The position numbers and the translations under genes were made by a program. From a virus, in IMG/VR virus record IMGVR_UViG_3300013116_000108, positions 1 to 64,000 of that record: a DNA stretch of 64,000 nt; one strand, 5' to 3'. Shown in pieces: positions 18,486 through 27,194 of the stretch (positions are counted from its first letter, which is position 1; each line of letters begins with the position of its first letter). Below the pieces are notes generated by a model. The model searched no databases. It was not told the origin of the DNA and saw only the letters and a list, made by a program, of their open reading frames with translations.

Positions 18486-19477
18486 AATTTAATACTAGCA
18501 AGATTCTTCATTTTGCTTTCACACATAATATCAAAATCTTCAGTAAATGTCCAAGCCCATTCGTTAACAGGCTTGTTCCAGTAGTAATCAGAATGGCCAC
18601 GTAACTTGCCTTTCTTGTAACCACTTTCTAGTAGTTTAGTATAATCGGGTCTTACGTCGATCGGATGATCTACAATATAGTTTTCACGACTAACGCTGTA
18701 ATGACAAGCAGGACGGACACCCCGCCAACTATCAATAACACGTCTAATCCTGTCGTCGGTTGGTTCAATATACTCTCCGGCACTATGAACCCAGTGGTGG
18801 TGTATGTCGACAACTAATGCTACCTCCTTTTCAAGTTCGAGTGAGGCATCGAGGCCCCAACTGTTTTCGTCGTTTTCAATAGTAAGTGTGTTTCGTGCTT
18901 CTGTAGACAATCTTGGAAGGACGGCTTTGATACCGGCTGGACCTTGTCTGCCCGAGATGTGGACGTTACATTTGAAGTCTTGCCAGTTTTTACCGTAACC
19001 CATGTACCTGATGAGATCCGCATGATATTCAAACTCCTCTATACTTCTATTTACTATATCTTCATTGTCGCTGGCTAGTACTGTAAACTGACCAGGGTGC
19101 ATTGATAATCTAATGTTATGGCTACGAGCTAAGTCACCTACCTTAATAAGATGTTGTTGACAATAAGCAATTACATCTGGCTTCTGCCAAAAGTAAGACC
19201 ATTCAGGATGTGTATATACAGGAAGACAATCTGATCCTAAACGTACCATTTGTAGTTCAGTTGGAAGTGTACTCACATATTGTACAAGATTGTAATAAGA
19301 CTGAATATTATGTACCATAATATCCCATAATCGTTCTTCAGCAACATCACGTGTTTGCTTATTGAGCCATTGTACTGTAGTAGATCTAGTATTCAACGGA
19401 CGTTGAATATCTTCTAGTAGTTTTTTCTTTTGTGTTTGATCTGGGTGTAAGTATTTACAAGCGAAACCTATCTTCAT
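18467..19477 (-). CDS. uvdE: UV damage endonuclease UvdE
   Basis: The 336-residue TIM-barrel protein matches UvdE/UVDE. Visible signatures are MKIGFACKY at the start, RLSMHPGQFTVLAS, LTIENDENSWG, and VVDIHHHWV, which carry the metal-binding His, Glu and Asp. It nicks DNA 5' of UV photoproducts and starts an alternative excision repair. Such genes suit a phage of sunlit surface water. It has its own sigma70 promoter. Confidence 0.92.
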   Translation of the reverse strand: MKIGFACKYLHPDQTQKKKLLEDIQRPLNTRSTTVQWLNKQTRDVAEERLWDIMVHNIQSYYNLVQYVSTLPTELQMVRLGSDCLPVYTHPEWSYFWQKPDVIAYCQQHLIKVGDLARSHNIRLSMHPGQFTVLASDNEDIVNRSIEEFEYHADLIRYMGYGKNWQDFKCNVHISGRQGPAGIKAVLPRLSTEARNTLTIENDENSWGLDASLELEKEVALVVDIHHHWVHSAGEYIEPTDDRIRRVIDSWRGVRPACHYSVSRENYIVDHPIDVRPDYTKLLESGYKKGKLRGHSDYYWNKPVNEWAWTFTEDFDIMCESKMKNLASIKFYNEFK

Positions 19478-19509
19478 GTATAGTATTACCTAAGTTAAAT
19501 TATAGTATA

Positions 19510-19538
19510 ATTATACTACATTTAAATAGGATAGTCAA
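19510..19538 (-). promoter_or_regulatory. Sigma70-type promoter for uvdE
   Basis: Reading the minus strand, TTGACT (19538-19533) and TATAAT (19515-19510) are 17 bases apart and 33 bases before the uvdE start. It lies across the 3' end of the gene at 19522-20148. Confidence 0.8.
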
Positions 19539-20148
19539 CCAAAAAAGTTTCTAGACCTTGATATGTATCAACACTAAAATTTGAATATTCTTTCCATTCC
19601 TCAGGAACTTTCCAACCCTCAGTATTAATATAAACAAATTGTGTATCAGGATAATGTTTGAAAAGTTTAGCACTATGATAAATCCAAAATTTTGGATCTA
19701 CTGCTTCATCTGTTTTCTTTTTATAACCTAATGTTCCGGAATAAATGTTATTCTGCATATTGTTGGCAGTACCATATAAATCAAATCCTAACACTATAAT
19801 AATTTCGTGTCCTTTTTCACATGCTAATAACATAGAATAATGGCCACTTCCCCAATGCTCTGCCTTGTCGGCTTTATTAGGTCCTAAGTATGGCAAGTCA
19901 GGAACAACTTGTAAATTAGGATCTTTGTTACCATCTAGCCATCTTGCTCTACTGTATATAAAAGAGTTTTTAGTTATTTCTAAATCTGTTGCTTCTTTGA
20001 GCATAGTCTTATCACACGTTACAAGATAGTTAACTGCTATATCTCTGTGAATAGCATTTGATCCGTATGTAACTCCAGCAATGTTTAATCGTTTTAAATC
20101 AAAGCCTGTTCTACTTCTACCGTTACCTATTACAAATGCTGGTCTCAT
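19522..20148 (-). CDS. Hypothetical Rossmann-like protein (MptE/DUF115- or sialyltransferase-like)
   Basis: The start is ATG 20148 with GGGGAG upstream. The 208-residue product opens with a strand and loop AFVIGNGRSRTGF, and contains VNYLVTCDKTML and IIIVLGFDLYG. This layout resembles proteins related to MptE/DUF115 and family-42 glycosyltransferases. Function in the phage is unknown; it follows a fibre-type gene cluster. Confidence 0.45.
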   Translation of the reverse strand: MRPAFVIGNGRSRTGFDLKRLNIAGVTYGSNAIHRDIAVNYLVTCDKTMLKEATDLEITKNSFIYSRARWLDGNKDPNLQVVPDLPYLGPNKADKAEHWGSGHYSMLLACEKGHEIIIVLGFDLYGTANNMQNNIYSGTLGYKKKTDEAVDPKFWIYHSAKLFKHYPDTQFVYINTEGWKVPEEWKEYSNFSVDTYQGLETFLVDYPI

Positions 20149-20149
20149 T

Positions 20150-20341
20150 TTACTCCCCAAACGTATCCATTAAAGTAGGTCCAAATGTTGTAAAGGCATA
20201 CGATAAAGCAACGATTGTTATTACACCAAATATTAACCATTTCATTTTAAAATCATCTACAACCATCTTAAACCCTATAAGTTCGTTGCCTAATACTCTC
20301 ACAGACATTTCAATTTTGCCTTCGTCTTCTTTATTGCTCAT
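20150..20341 (-). CDS. Small membrane protein
   Basis: The 63-residue product has a charged N-terminus and one membrane segment near residues 34-52 (KWLIFGVITIVALSYAF). The start has AGGAAG upstream and overlaps the previous gene by 11 bases. Function is not known. Confidence 0.55.
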   Translation of the reverse strand: MSNKEDEGKIEMSVRVLGNELIGFKMVVDDFKMKWLIFGVITIVALSYAFTTFGPTLMDTFGE

Positions 20342-20474
20342 TTAATTCTTCCTCGGTTAATATATTTCCGTAATGTGGCCACCCATAATCATCAGGACTT
20401 TCTCCAACGTATCTCCAACGTATTACTCCTGTGTCTGGATTACGCTCGTAAATTTTTGGTCTTTCTTCGCTCAT
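20331..20474 (-). CDS. Small conserved phage protein
   Basis: The start chosen is ATG 20474 (TTTGGAGAAATCGA upstream), overlapping the fibre gene stop by four bases. The 47-residue product (PKIYERNPDTGVIRWRYVGE core) is acidic and looks like small proteins found near tail genes of marine T4-like phages, from memory. No function is assigned. Confidence 0.55.
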   Translation of the reverse strand: MSEERPKIYERNPDTGVIRWRYVGESPDDYGWPHYGNILTEEELNEQ

Positions 20475-21886
20475 TCGATTTCTCCAAACTTGGCCCAACG
20501 TGTTCTTCCTAAACACACCCAACCAATAGGTTGTCCTATTTGAGGTTGTGTGTTCCAATGTATATCTCCTATTGATCCGTCGATGCCAGGGATATTAGGT
20601 CCCTGTGTAAATCGTCTATCATCTAAGACAGGATTTTTAATAACAGTTGAGTCTTCTGTAATTGTAATTTTAGGATCTCTGTTAACACCTAATTCTAAAT
20701 CGTGTCCACGTCCTGTTCCAACCCAGCCAGTTTTTGCTTTGCTTCTACCTAAAGTAACTTGTACACCTTCGTCCCATATATCTATAGGCATTGTAGGCTC
20801 ATCAGTATTAACACCAATTCTTCCTAGTGGAGAAAAGTATACACTACTTGCTAAACTAGTTTCACCTGAAACTACTAACTCTCGTAATGTTCCAACTGTT
20901 CTTAAGTTAGAATTTATAACAGTATTTCCTAATGCTTGTTCTTCTAATACTACTCGTTTGCCAATAGTTAAACTGCCGCCTTCAGGAATAATACTTTCTA
21001 ATTCAACCTTAGTACTCATGTACTCTACTAAATCGTCTTTAATGCTTTCTGGTAGTTTTATGTTACCTTTAACATCTAAATCTTTCTCTACTGTTACACT
21101 TCCTAATACATTAAGATTACTAACTTGTGATTCGTTAACTACTAACGACTCTGCTGTAATAGATTGTGTATCTACAGATATAAAATTTCCTGTGCCACTA
21201 ACTGTTAATCTTTGTGATTCTATATTTTCTGTTTGTAAAGTTTGATGTACATTTACAACTTTATCACTAATGGTTAATTGTGTGCCAGTTGCGTTATCTT
21301 GTATACCGTCACTTTCAAAACTTTTTATTTTACCTGGATGTACTTGTGATTGATCTAATTTAAACCCTGTAAAATTAATAGCACCATGTGGTATTTGTCC
21401 ATCGTTAAATGTTACATCAATACCATTTAAAAATTTAGCAGGTCCTTTGAATTCGTTTTCACCTTGTGTTGTTAACTTGCCTAACACTAAAGCATCTTGA
21501 TGAAATAATGCTGATTCTGTAATAGATAAATTTTTGGCTTTTGCTCTACCGGCAACATCAATATTATTTTGGAGGGTAATGTTTGTTGCTACTAAAGAAT
21601 CTTCTACTACTACAGTATCATCTAAAATCGTAAGTTGAATATTATTTGATCTGTCCTCAATACCTGGTGTTTCATACGGATCATTAAATCCAATAAAATC
21701 AATTGACTCTGCTTTAATACTTCGTGGAGGGAATGAGTAATTTTGAAGAGATTTAGATAAATGGTCTGAAACTATTTCTTTAAAATTTAAAGTCTTCAGT
21801 GCTTTTAATACAGCATTATTAACTTGCGCCGCTACTGAATCTCTAACTAGCTCTTGGACTACTCCATCTAATAATTGATTTTTCAT
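20471..21886 (-). CDS. Fibre-like virion protein with repeated beta segments
   Basis: The 471-residue protein has an N-terminal helical part and then many short beta repeats of the type 'LTISDK/SGTGNFISV...TLQTENIESQRL'. Near the C-terminus is a structural-protein segment (VYFSPLGRIGVNTDEP). This architecture is typical of trimeric phage fibres or adhesin-like virion proteins. It is probably a late gene. The receptor, if any, cannot be told. Confidence 0.65.
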   Translation of the reverse strand: MKNQLLDGVVQELVRDSVAAQVNNAVLKALKTLNFKEIVSDHLSKSLQNYSFPPRSIKAESIDFIGFNDPYETPGIEDRSNNIQLTILDDTVVVEDSLVATNITLQNNIDVAGRAKAKNLSITESALFHQDALVLGKLTTQGENEFKGPAKFLNGIDVTFNDGQIPHGAINFTGFKLDQSQVHPGKIKSFESDGIQDNATGTQLTISDKVVNVHQTLQTENIESQRLTVSGTGNFISVDTQSITAESLVVNESQVSNLNVLGSVTVEKDLDVKGNIKLPESIKDDLVEYMSTKVELESIIPEGGSLTIGKRVVLEEQALGNTVINSNLRTVGTLRELVVSGETSLASSVYFSPLGRIGVNTDEPTMPIDIWDEGVQVTLGRSKAKTGWVGTGRGHDLELGVNRDPKITITEDSTVIKNPVLDDRRFTQGPNIPGIDGSIGDIHWNTQPQIGQPIGWVCLGRTRWAKFGEIE

Positions 21887-21894
21887 TGATTTTC

Positions 21895-22677
21895 CTATTC
21901 ATAGTCGATTGAAATAACGTGTTCAAATGTTTTATTAATTAGCGGTTTATAAAATAAGTTTTTATGAATAGTAAATCCTGTACTACCAGAATCGCTACTA
22001 AACTTTGCTAATTGTTTAAAGAACATCGTTCTCCTTTTAGTTTTACTTGCTCCAATTAGTTTATCTTCTTCGATATGTAACCAATTGTTTTCGTAGTTTT
22101 GTCTATCAACCGGATTCCATGTTCTGTGGTTCATAAACAAATTTTGTTTACCATTAATATTTATTGTTAACGGTAAGTCGGCCATCCTACTCTGGCTTGT
22201 TTGATTTTTATAGTCTACTAGACTTGTAATAAATTTACCTTTAGTAACCTTTGCTACTTGGCTTATAAACTCTTTTTGCTCGTCTTCAGAGTTAAAGTAT
22301 GTCATAGTTTGATCTAAACCTAATACTAAATCGTATGTGTTTCCTTCTTTAATTTCATTCTCTAACGTGTGATTAACCATGCCTTCCATAGTGTCTTTAT
22401 AACCATTAACACCTTCGAAAGTTGAAGAAAGAAAATCATGCTGTCCTATAGGACAATATATTGCTCTTACAGTATGTCCTCTAGCCGCTAATCCTGTAGC
22501 AACTAGGCTACAACCTAAACTCAAAACATTATAAGTTTTAGGATGTGTTCCTTTAGCAAAGCCAAGTGCCGTATCGATAATGCCCGTTTTAACGTCTGCG
22601 ATTTCTATTGTTTTCTTGGGGTTTGAAGCGATTACGGTCCTAATAGCGTCGTAGTATTCTGATTGATGATCATTCAT
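21895..22677 (-). CDS. Class I SAM-dependent methyltransferase-like protein
   Basis: The 260-residue product has a Rossmann motif I variant (YNVLSLGCSLVATGLAARGHTVRAIYC) near residue 50-75 and motif IV-like YDLVLGLDQTMTYF. This supports a small-molecule or protein methyltransferase, though substrate is unknown. The typical GxGxG loop reads LGCSLVATG. The start has no strong ribosome box and lies downstream of tRNA-Ala. Confidence 0.6.
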   Translation of the reverse strand: MNDHQSEYYDAIRTVIASNPKKTIEIADVKTGIIDTALGFAKGTHPKTYNVLSLGCSLVATGLAARGHTVRAIYCPIGQHDFLSSTFEGVNGYKDTMEGMVNHTLENEIKEGNTYDLVLGLDQTMTYFNSEDEQKEFISQVAKVTKGKFITSLVDYKNQTSQSRMADLPLTININGKQNLFMNHRTWNPVDRQNYENNWLHIEEDKLIGASKTKRRTMFFKQLAKFSSDSGSTGFTIHKNLFYKPLINKTFEHVISIDYE

Positions 22678-22737
22678 ATTTTTATCGATTCCTATTCGGT
22701 TACTGTATTTACCATTTAGAATGAGAATGTCAATGAG

Positions 22738-22813
22738 TGGTGGAGGATACCAGGATCGAACTGGTGACCTCCTGAATGCAAATCAGGCGCTCTCCCATCT
22801 GAGCTAATCCCCC
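22738..22813 (-). tRNA. tRNA-Ala (anticodon UGC)
   Basis: A 76-base cloverleaf can be drawn: acceptor GGGGGAT / ATCCTCC with the G3-U70 alanine identity pair, D arm GCTC..GAGC, anticodon loop TTTGCAT, T loop GTTCGATCC, and an encoded CCA end. The first base overlaps the last base of the speD stop codon. Confidence 0.93.
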
Positions 22814-23190
22814 TATTTTGTATGTGAGTCTAATTCAACTAAACTAGTTTCTCTATCGATAAACTTGTATTCAACTTTTACTGGATCAAATTCTTTCATT
22901 AGATCAAAAATTAATTGAGGATCAAAGTCGGAACAAGAATAAACATCCAATTGAACTAGCCCTGGATTAGATTCATCCCAACAATGTAAAGCAATGTGAG
23001 ATGTTTCAATTATTACCAAACCAGTTAAGCCAGCATTACCAGGAACATCAACGTATGCTGTAATTGGACCTTGGCATATTTTCATGTCTAATTTTTTTAC
23101 TAGATCTGTTAGCCAAGCATGACACCAACTAGGATCGTCTGGAGTTTTTCTAGTTTCTGCCCTTACAATTAGATGTTTATGCTTCGTCAT
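22813..23190 (-). CDS. speD: S-adenosylmethionine decarboxylase proenzyme (SpeD)
   Basis: The 125-residue protein matches the short bacterial/archaeal SpeD type. The self-cleavage and active-site region reads TSHIALHCWDE (processing before the Ser gives the pyruvoyl group), followed by LDVYSCSDFD with the catalytic Cys. It makes decarboxylated SAM, the aminopropyl donor for spermidine. SpeD is a known auxiliary gene in marine T4-like phages. It sits between two tRNAs and next to an amidinotransferase. Confidence 0.88.
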   Translation of the reverse strand: MTKHKHLIVRAETRKTPDDPSWCHAWLTDLVKKLDMKICQGPITAYVDVPGNAGLTGLVIIETSHIALHCWDESNPGLVQLDVYSCSDFDPQLIFDLMKEFDPVKVEYKFIDRETSLVELDSHTK

Positions 23191-23402
23191 TTAAAGTACT
23201 TATTTAAAACTTCAATTCTATCATTTTGTGTTGCTATAATATCTAACTCTTTTTGTATTGTTTCCAATATATCTGAGTGTTCACCAATCCCTACTGTCTT
23301 GGCTAGGTACACATCAATATTAGTTTTATGTAATGCTATTTCACCATGAGCGTGGTCAATCAAACCACCAATGATGCGTTCTCTCATTTCCTGTTCAGAC
23401 AT
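23187..23402 (-). CDS. Small helical hypothetical protein
   Basis: The start is ATG 23402 (AAAGGAAAAAAC upstream); a longer frame would run into tRNA-Thr. The 71-residue product is helical (EQEMRERIIGGLIDHAHGEIALHKTNIDVYL) and overlaps the speD start by four bases, so it is coupled to speD. Its function is unknown. Confidence 0.55.
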   Translation of the reverse strand: MSEQEMRERIIGGLIDHAHGEIALHKTNIDVYLAKTVGIGEHSDILETIQKELDIIATQNDRIEVLNKYFK

Positions 23403-23423
23403 GTTTTTTCCTTTCTTAATATC

Positions 23424-23499
23424 TGGTGCCGGCACACGGACTCGAACCGCGGACCTACTGATTACAAATCAGTTGCTCTACCAACTGAGCTATGCCGGC
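23424..23499 (-). tRNA. tRNA-Thr (anticodon UGU)
   Basis: A 76-base cloverleaf is visible: acceptor GCCGGCA / TGCCGGC, D arm AGCTCAGTTGGTAGAGC, anticodon stem ACTGA/TCAGT with loop TTTGTAA, T arm CGCGGTTCGAGTCCGTG, and encoded CCA. The anticodon TGT reads ACA, a common codon in this AT-rich genome. Confidence 0.92.
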
Positions 23500-23522
23500 T
23501 ATCAATACTTATCCTACAGTAT

Positions 23523-24707
23523 TTAAACACCGTAATCTTCTTGTCCGCCTTCACGTTCAATATCTAGTGTAACACAATGCCATCCTGCGTCCCAGAAGTG
23601 CCTGTGTCTGTTTGGTACATGGATCATGTCAATACCATGTGAGTTGAATGTTTTTTCTAATTCTAAATTCTCAGCATTTACTACTGCTGTTTTTTCGTCT
23701 AGCATTAACAGATTAACATCAAAAACTGTTTCTTCTACAAACCCAACCCAATCGTCTAACCAGGTTTCTACAAAGTCTGTAAACTCAGCATTATCTTCTT
23801 CACCAGGCATCCACCATTTACCTTCGTTATGCTTTTTAATATCTAAAAACGGTCTTACTTGATTTAAGTTGCTTTCTGGTAAGAATATTTTATCCCAACC
23901 TGGGAAAGATTCAGCGTAATGTCCAATATCTTGTGTTGTTAATAATACGCCCGGTTTTAGCACATTAAAAACAGCATCATTATGACCACCAATAAAAACA
24001 CCTTTATAGTTGAACTGCGGATATGCCAATTCCATGTAGTCAGCAATATCTACTGCCTGTTGAGTATCAGCAAAACAAGTCTTTCCTACTCTAGTTAATT
24101 CCGGAGCACAAAACCCTGTCATTCTATCTGTTGTATGTTGCTCTTGTTCTAATTCTAATAATGTGTCAATATCGCTATCTTTAATACCTAACCGACCTAA
24201 TCTATTTCTGTGATTTGCTGTTGTTCTTGTAAACTTCTTTTTATTTTTAACAATGCTCCAATCAAAGTTATCACCAAACCATTTCTCAAGCAATGGAACC
24301 CATGGTTTGGATTCAAAAGCACTTCCAGTCATTACTACTTGATTGCCCATTGTAACAAAATCATCACGCGGATTAAGTGGTGGGACAGGTAGTTGATTTC
24401 TGCCCTTTTCATGTTGACCATGTTTATCACTTCCCATGCCCAACTTACCTTCTTCATCCAAATAGTCCATTATACTTGTTTTGTATCCAAGTTCTTCTGT
24501 TGTAGTAGTATATGTTTTAGCACCGAAGTCTTCTACTACCTTTTTTAAGTTATCTAAATCTTCTAATGTTTCACTAGCAATACGCTGAAGACAATCTCTT
24601 GCTTTAGAGTTTTTAACGTCTTCAAAAAATTCTGGAGGATAAGTTGTACCAATTACTAATTGTTTGAGCGGTTGGAATTCGCTCCATGAGTTTACTTTAT
24701 TTGTCAT
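23523..24707 (-). CDS. Amidinotransferase paralogue 1 (GATM/StrB family)
   Basis: The 394-residue protein belongs to the arginine:glycine amidinotransferase family. The start VNSWSEFQPLKQLVIG, the catalytic His in FIGGHNDAVFNVLKPG and the catalytic Cys in GWHCVTLDIERE match the GATM pattern. By family it moves the amidino group from arginine to an amine. The acceptor cannot be predicted. Two paralogues lie at 51.2 and 54.4 kb; this one overlaps the preceding gene and lies before tRNA-Thr. Confidence 0.82.
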   Translation of the reverse strand: MTNKVNSWSEFQPLKQLVIGTTYPPEFFEDVKNSKARDCLQRIASETLEDLDNLKKVVEDFGAKTYTTTTEELGYKTSIMDYLDEEGKLGMGSDKHGQHEKGRNQLPVPPLNPRDDFVTMGNQVVMTGSAFESKPWVPLLEKWFGDNFDWSIVKNKKKFTRTTANHRNRLGRLGIKDSDIDTLLELEQEQHTTDRMTGFCAPELTRVGKTCFADTQQAVDIADYMELAYPQFNYKGVFIGGHNDAVFNVLKPGVLLTTQDIGHYAESFPGWDKIFLPESNLNQVRPFLDIKKHNEGKWWMPGEEDNAEFTDFVETWLDDWVGFVEETVFDVNLLMLDEKTAVVNAENLELEKTFNSHGIDMIHVPNRHRHFWDAGWHCVTLDIEREGGQEDYGV

Positions 24708-25059
24708 TTAATGATTCTCTGTGTTTAGTTAAATCGTCGGGGAAATCCCTGTATAAGAAATGCTGTATTGTTTCCAGTTCAACATACTTGTTAAAGCCGT
24801 GATGCTCGTCTTCAATCTTGTTTTCGTTTGTTACTACACTAGACATGGCATCATCTAGTTGTTGCATATTTTTAAATTCCATATCAATACGAAATTCCGG
24901 TAATTCCATTGAACGAAATCCTAATTTCATTCTTGTAATTCTATATGATTCCATTCGTCCTGCTTGAACTAACTTATCTAAGAATTTAGTCATATATCTT
25001 ATGAATTCATGAGCTGTGACCTCTTCGGTATGATCTGAGTAAATAGTATAAACATCCAT
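24697..25059 (-). CDS. Hypothetical protein
   Basis: The start is ATG 25059 after AAAGGAAG; the longer frame to 25146 would add a hydrophobic leader and collide with the divergent gene. The 120-residue product (MDVYTIYSDHTEEVTAHEFIRYMTKFLDK) is soluble with a small alpha/beta pattern. ATTAAATA, a late-type motif, lies 15-25 bases upstream. No family is recognised. Confidence 0.5.
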   Translation of the reverse strand: MDVYTIYSDHTEEVTAHEFIRYMTKFLDKLVQAGRMESYRITRMKLGFRSMELPEFRIDMEFKNMQQLDDAMSSVVTNENKIEDEHHGFNKYVELETIQHFLYRDFPDDLTKHRESLNDK

Positions 25060-25125
25060 TTGATAACTTCCTTTTGTATTTAATATATAAGTAATTATCA
25101 GAGCATATAACAGAAAAACAAATTC

Positions 25126-25809
25126 ATGAAAGTTTATTACGATCACATTTACGGAACCATGGAAAACATGGATATCCGTTGTACAGAAATATTAGCAAAA
25201 CACGTTAAACCAGAAGAAGAATTAAAAGCATTAGACATGGGCTTTTTGTGGTCTAAGGTTGCTGACGATGGCGAAATATGGTATAACAGTCGTTCAGTTA
25301 GAGTTGATTTAAGCACCTGGAAAACAAGAAGAAGTAAGCCTGTTTGGAATAATGTAAAAGAACTTAAAAGAACTGATCCTCGCTGGCCTACTATGTACCG
25401 CGATTATATAAAAAGTAAAGGCTTGTATCCGTACCCAGGTGATGACGAACTACACAAAGAAAACAAACTGCTTGGCTACTTTGATGACAATGACAAATTA
25501 TTAGGATTGTCTAAATTACGTGAATATGTGGGAGCCTGGGAGACTTGTGTATTTGTACATGACCATTCTATTCCTAACTTCGGACGTATAACACTTGACC
25601 ATGAAATTCATCTTGCTACTATGTTAGGACATAAACACATTTACATTGGTTCTGGTTATGAGAAAACTTGTATATACAAAGGCAAGTTAAAAGGTTTTGA
25701 ATTTTGGACTGGCGAAAAATGGAATAGCAATAAAGAAGATTACATTAAACTTTGTCAGCGTGATAGTCTTGTTAGGACTTTACAGGATCTTCATGATGTC
25801 TCCAGTTAA
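25126..25809 (+). CDS. GNAT-fold protein resembling Bpt/Ate1 aminoacyl-protein transferases
   Basis: Isolated on the plus strand, this 227-residue protein resembles the C-terminal catalytic half of Bpt/Ate1 (leucyl- or arginyl-tRNA-protein transferase). The stretch SIPNFGRITLDHEIHLATMLG followed by HIYIGSGYEKTCIYKGKLKGFEFW mirrors the Bpt/Ate1 'SLGT..., YLGYxIxxxPxMxYKxxFxPxE' block. The N-terminal zinc-cysteine part is not seen. If real, it would add an amino acid to protein N-termini, feeding the ClpS adaptor encoded at 40.0 kb. The match is from memory and could be a different GNAT. Confidence 0.45.
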   Translation: MKVYYDHIYGTMENMDIRCTEILAKHVKPEEELKALDMGFLWSKVADDGEIWYNSRSVRVDLSTWKTRRSKPVWNNVKELKRTDPRWPTMYRDYIKSKGLYPYPGDDELHKENKLLGYFDDNDKLLGLSKLREYVGAWETCVFVHDHSIPNFGRITLDHEIHLATMLGHKHIYIGSGYEKTCIYKGKLKGFEFWTGEKWNSNKEDYIKLCQRDSLVRTLQDLHDVSS

Positions 25810-26284
25810 CTACATCATCTAAATTTTCTTTACTCCAAACATCATAGTATCCTCTCTTTTTAAGTATACCACTAAACATTTGTATTTTACTCAATCGTTG
25901 CATTAACATAATAGGATATTTCCCATTGTTCATTATTATACCGTTAATGTTTTCTTCTTCATCTGGGTGGTCTTCTAACACCACAAAATCCTGCTCCATT
26001 AAATAAAGTTTATTTGTATTTTCTACCATAACACTTAAATTAGTAGAATTAATATTAGGAACAAAAATACAACATACATCTGTATCCTCATTCCAGCGTT
26101 TTGCTTTTTCTTTAAGGTATGAGTCAATTTTAATTTCACATACTTCAAACTCTACTTTGTTATCTATTATTGCCTGCTTGGCAAAAGGACATGGCGGAAA
26201 GTTGTTTAGGTCTGGATTTGGTTGCGATACAAAATCGTCTATCCATTTTAGGATATAAGTTTGTGCTTCTTCTAAATTAAACAT
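25772..26284 (-). CDS. Hypothetical protein
   Basis: The 170-residue product contains FPPCPFAKQAI near residue 28 and VCCIFVPNINSTN, and is otherwise unremarkable and soluble. It overlaps the plus-strand Bpt-like gene by 38 bases at the 3' ends and the next minus gene by 8 bases. No function is recognised. Confidence 0.5.
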   Translation of the reverse strand: MFNLEEAQTYILKWIDDFVSQPNPDLNNFPPCPFAKQAIIDNKVEFEVCEIKIDSYLKEKAKRWNEDTDVCCIFVPNINSTNLSVMVENTNKLYLMEQDFVVLEDHPDEEENINGIIMNNGKYPIMLMQRLSKIQMFSGILKKRGYYDVWSKENLDDVVNWRHHEDPVKS

Positions 26285-27194
26285 TGAATGTATCCGAATG
26301 TATTTCTAAGTTAGTGTCATATAACTTTGCTATTACAATAGAATTAGAAGAATACCTAACCCTTGCTATAATAATCATAAGTTCGTTAAATGATGTTGTC
26401 AAATAAGTCATCATAGAAGTTAAAAAGTTTCCTATAAGCCAAACTGTATCAGTTGGATATAATTCTAACTTTTCTTTTAATTCATCTATTGTAGAAAATG
26501 TATCACTATGTTCGTAATCTTTAACAATTGATTTTATATCATCTGTAAAATTTTTGTGATACACAATATTTGTTTTTCCTGAGTTACGGAGTATGGATTT
26601 ATGTGACGGAGATACCTTCCATGGATTTTCTAAATAGATATCTTTGGGGAAATCATCAACAGTCCATTTAGTATAATCTATATCGTTTTGAGAACGATCA
26701 TAAATCATTGTATTATCTACAATAATTTTTAAGTTATTTGCCTTACAGCATTCTTCTATTTCAGCAATATTATTACTTTTATAAACATAACTATAATTAG
26801 GATTTATAATAAAGTACTTGTCGTGGTCTCCCCTAACTAGGCCCCAATCATTACCTAAACTTCCAATCTTATCTACTAAATCGTTTCTAAAAGATATGCC
26901 TAACATTACTCCTGGCTTAATAACTATAATACCATAAGTAGCAATTAAACTAGTATGTGCTGTCCACGATATTCTATGTAAATCATCACCTACGTTATAT
27001 GCTACATTGTCACATGATAAATCATTTGAAGACCCAGGCACCGTACATCTATAATAGTATGCTGTTCTTTGTGCTAAGTTATGTGTTTGTAAGTCAGCAT
27101 GATCGGAGTAAATTAAATATAAGCAACTGCCCTTGTTAGTAGTTGCCTTTTCCTCTATTGTATTTTTAGTATCACTTATTATTGTTAATGGCAC
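26277..27194 (-). CDS. Orphan protein
   Basis: The start is a GTG at 27194 after AAGGAGCGATATTAGT. The 305-residue product shows no signal peptide, membrane segment or familiar motif; it is rich in Asn, Ile, Tyr and Ser. It is coupled by overlap to both neighbours. It may be host-range or takeover related, but nothing in the sequence shows that. Confidence 0.45.
   Translation of the reverse strand: MPLTIISDTKNTIEEKATTNKGSCLYLIYSDHADLQTHNLAQRTAYYYRCTVPGSSNDLSCDNVAYNVGDDLHRISWTAHTSLIATYGIIVIKPGVMLGISFRNDLVDKIGSLGNDWGLVRGDHDKYFIINPNYSYVYKSNNIAEIEECCKANNLKIIVDNTMIYDRSQNDIDYTKWTVDDFPKDIYLENPWKVSPSHKSILRNSGKTNIVYHKNFTDDIKSIVKDYEHSDTFSTIDELKEKLELYPTDTVWLIGNFLTSMMTYLTTSFNELMIIIARVRYSSNSIVIAKLYDTNLEIHSDTFNV

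Noticed and set aside
20550-21245. Long open frame on the plus strand opposite the fibre-like gene
   Set aside because: It mirrors the repeat structure of the minus-strand gene, has no ribosome site and gives a low-complexity Ser/Thr/Leu protein; it is a shadow of the real gene.
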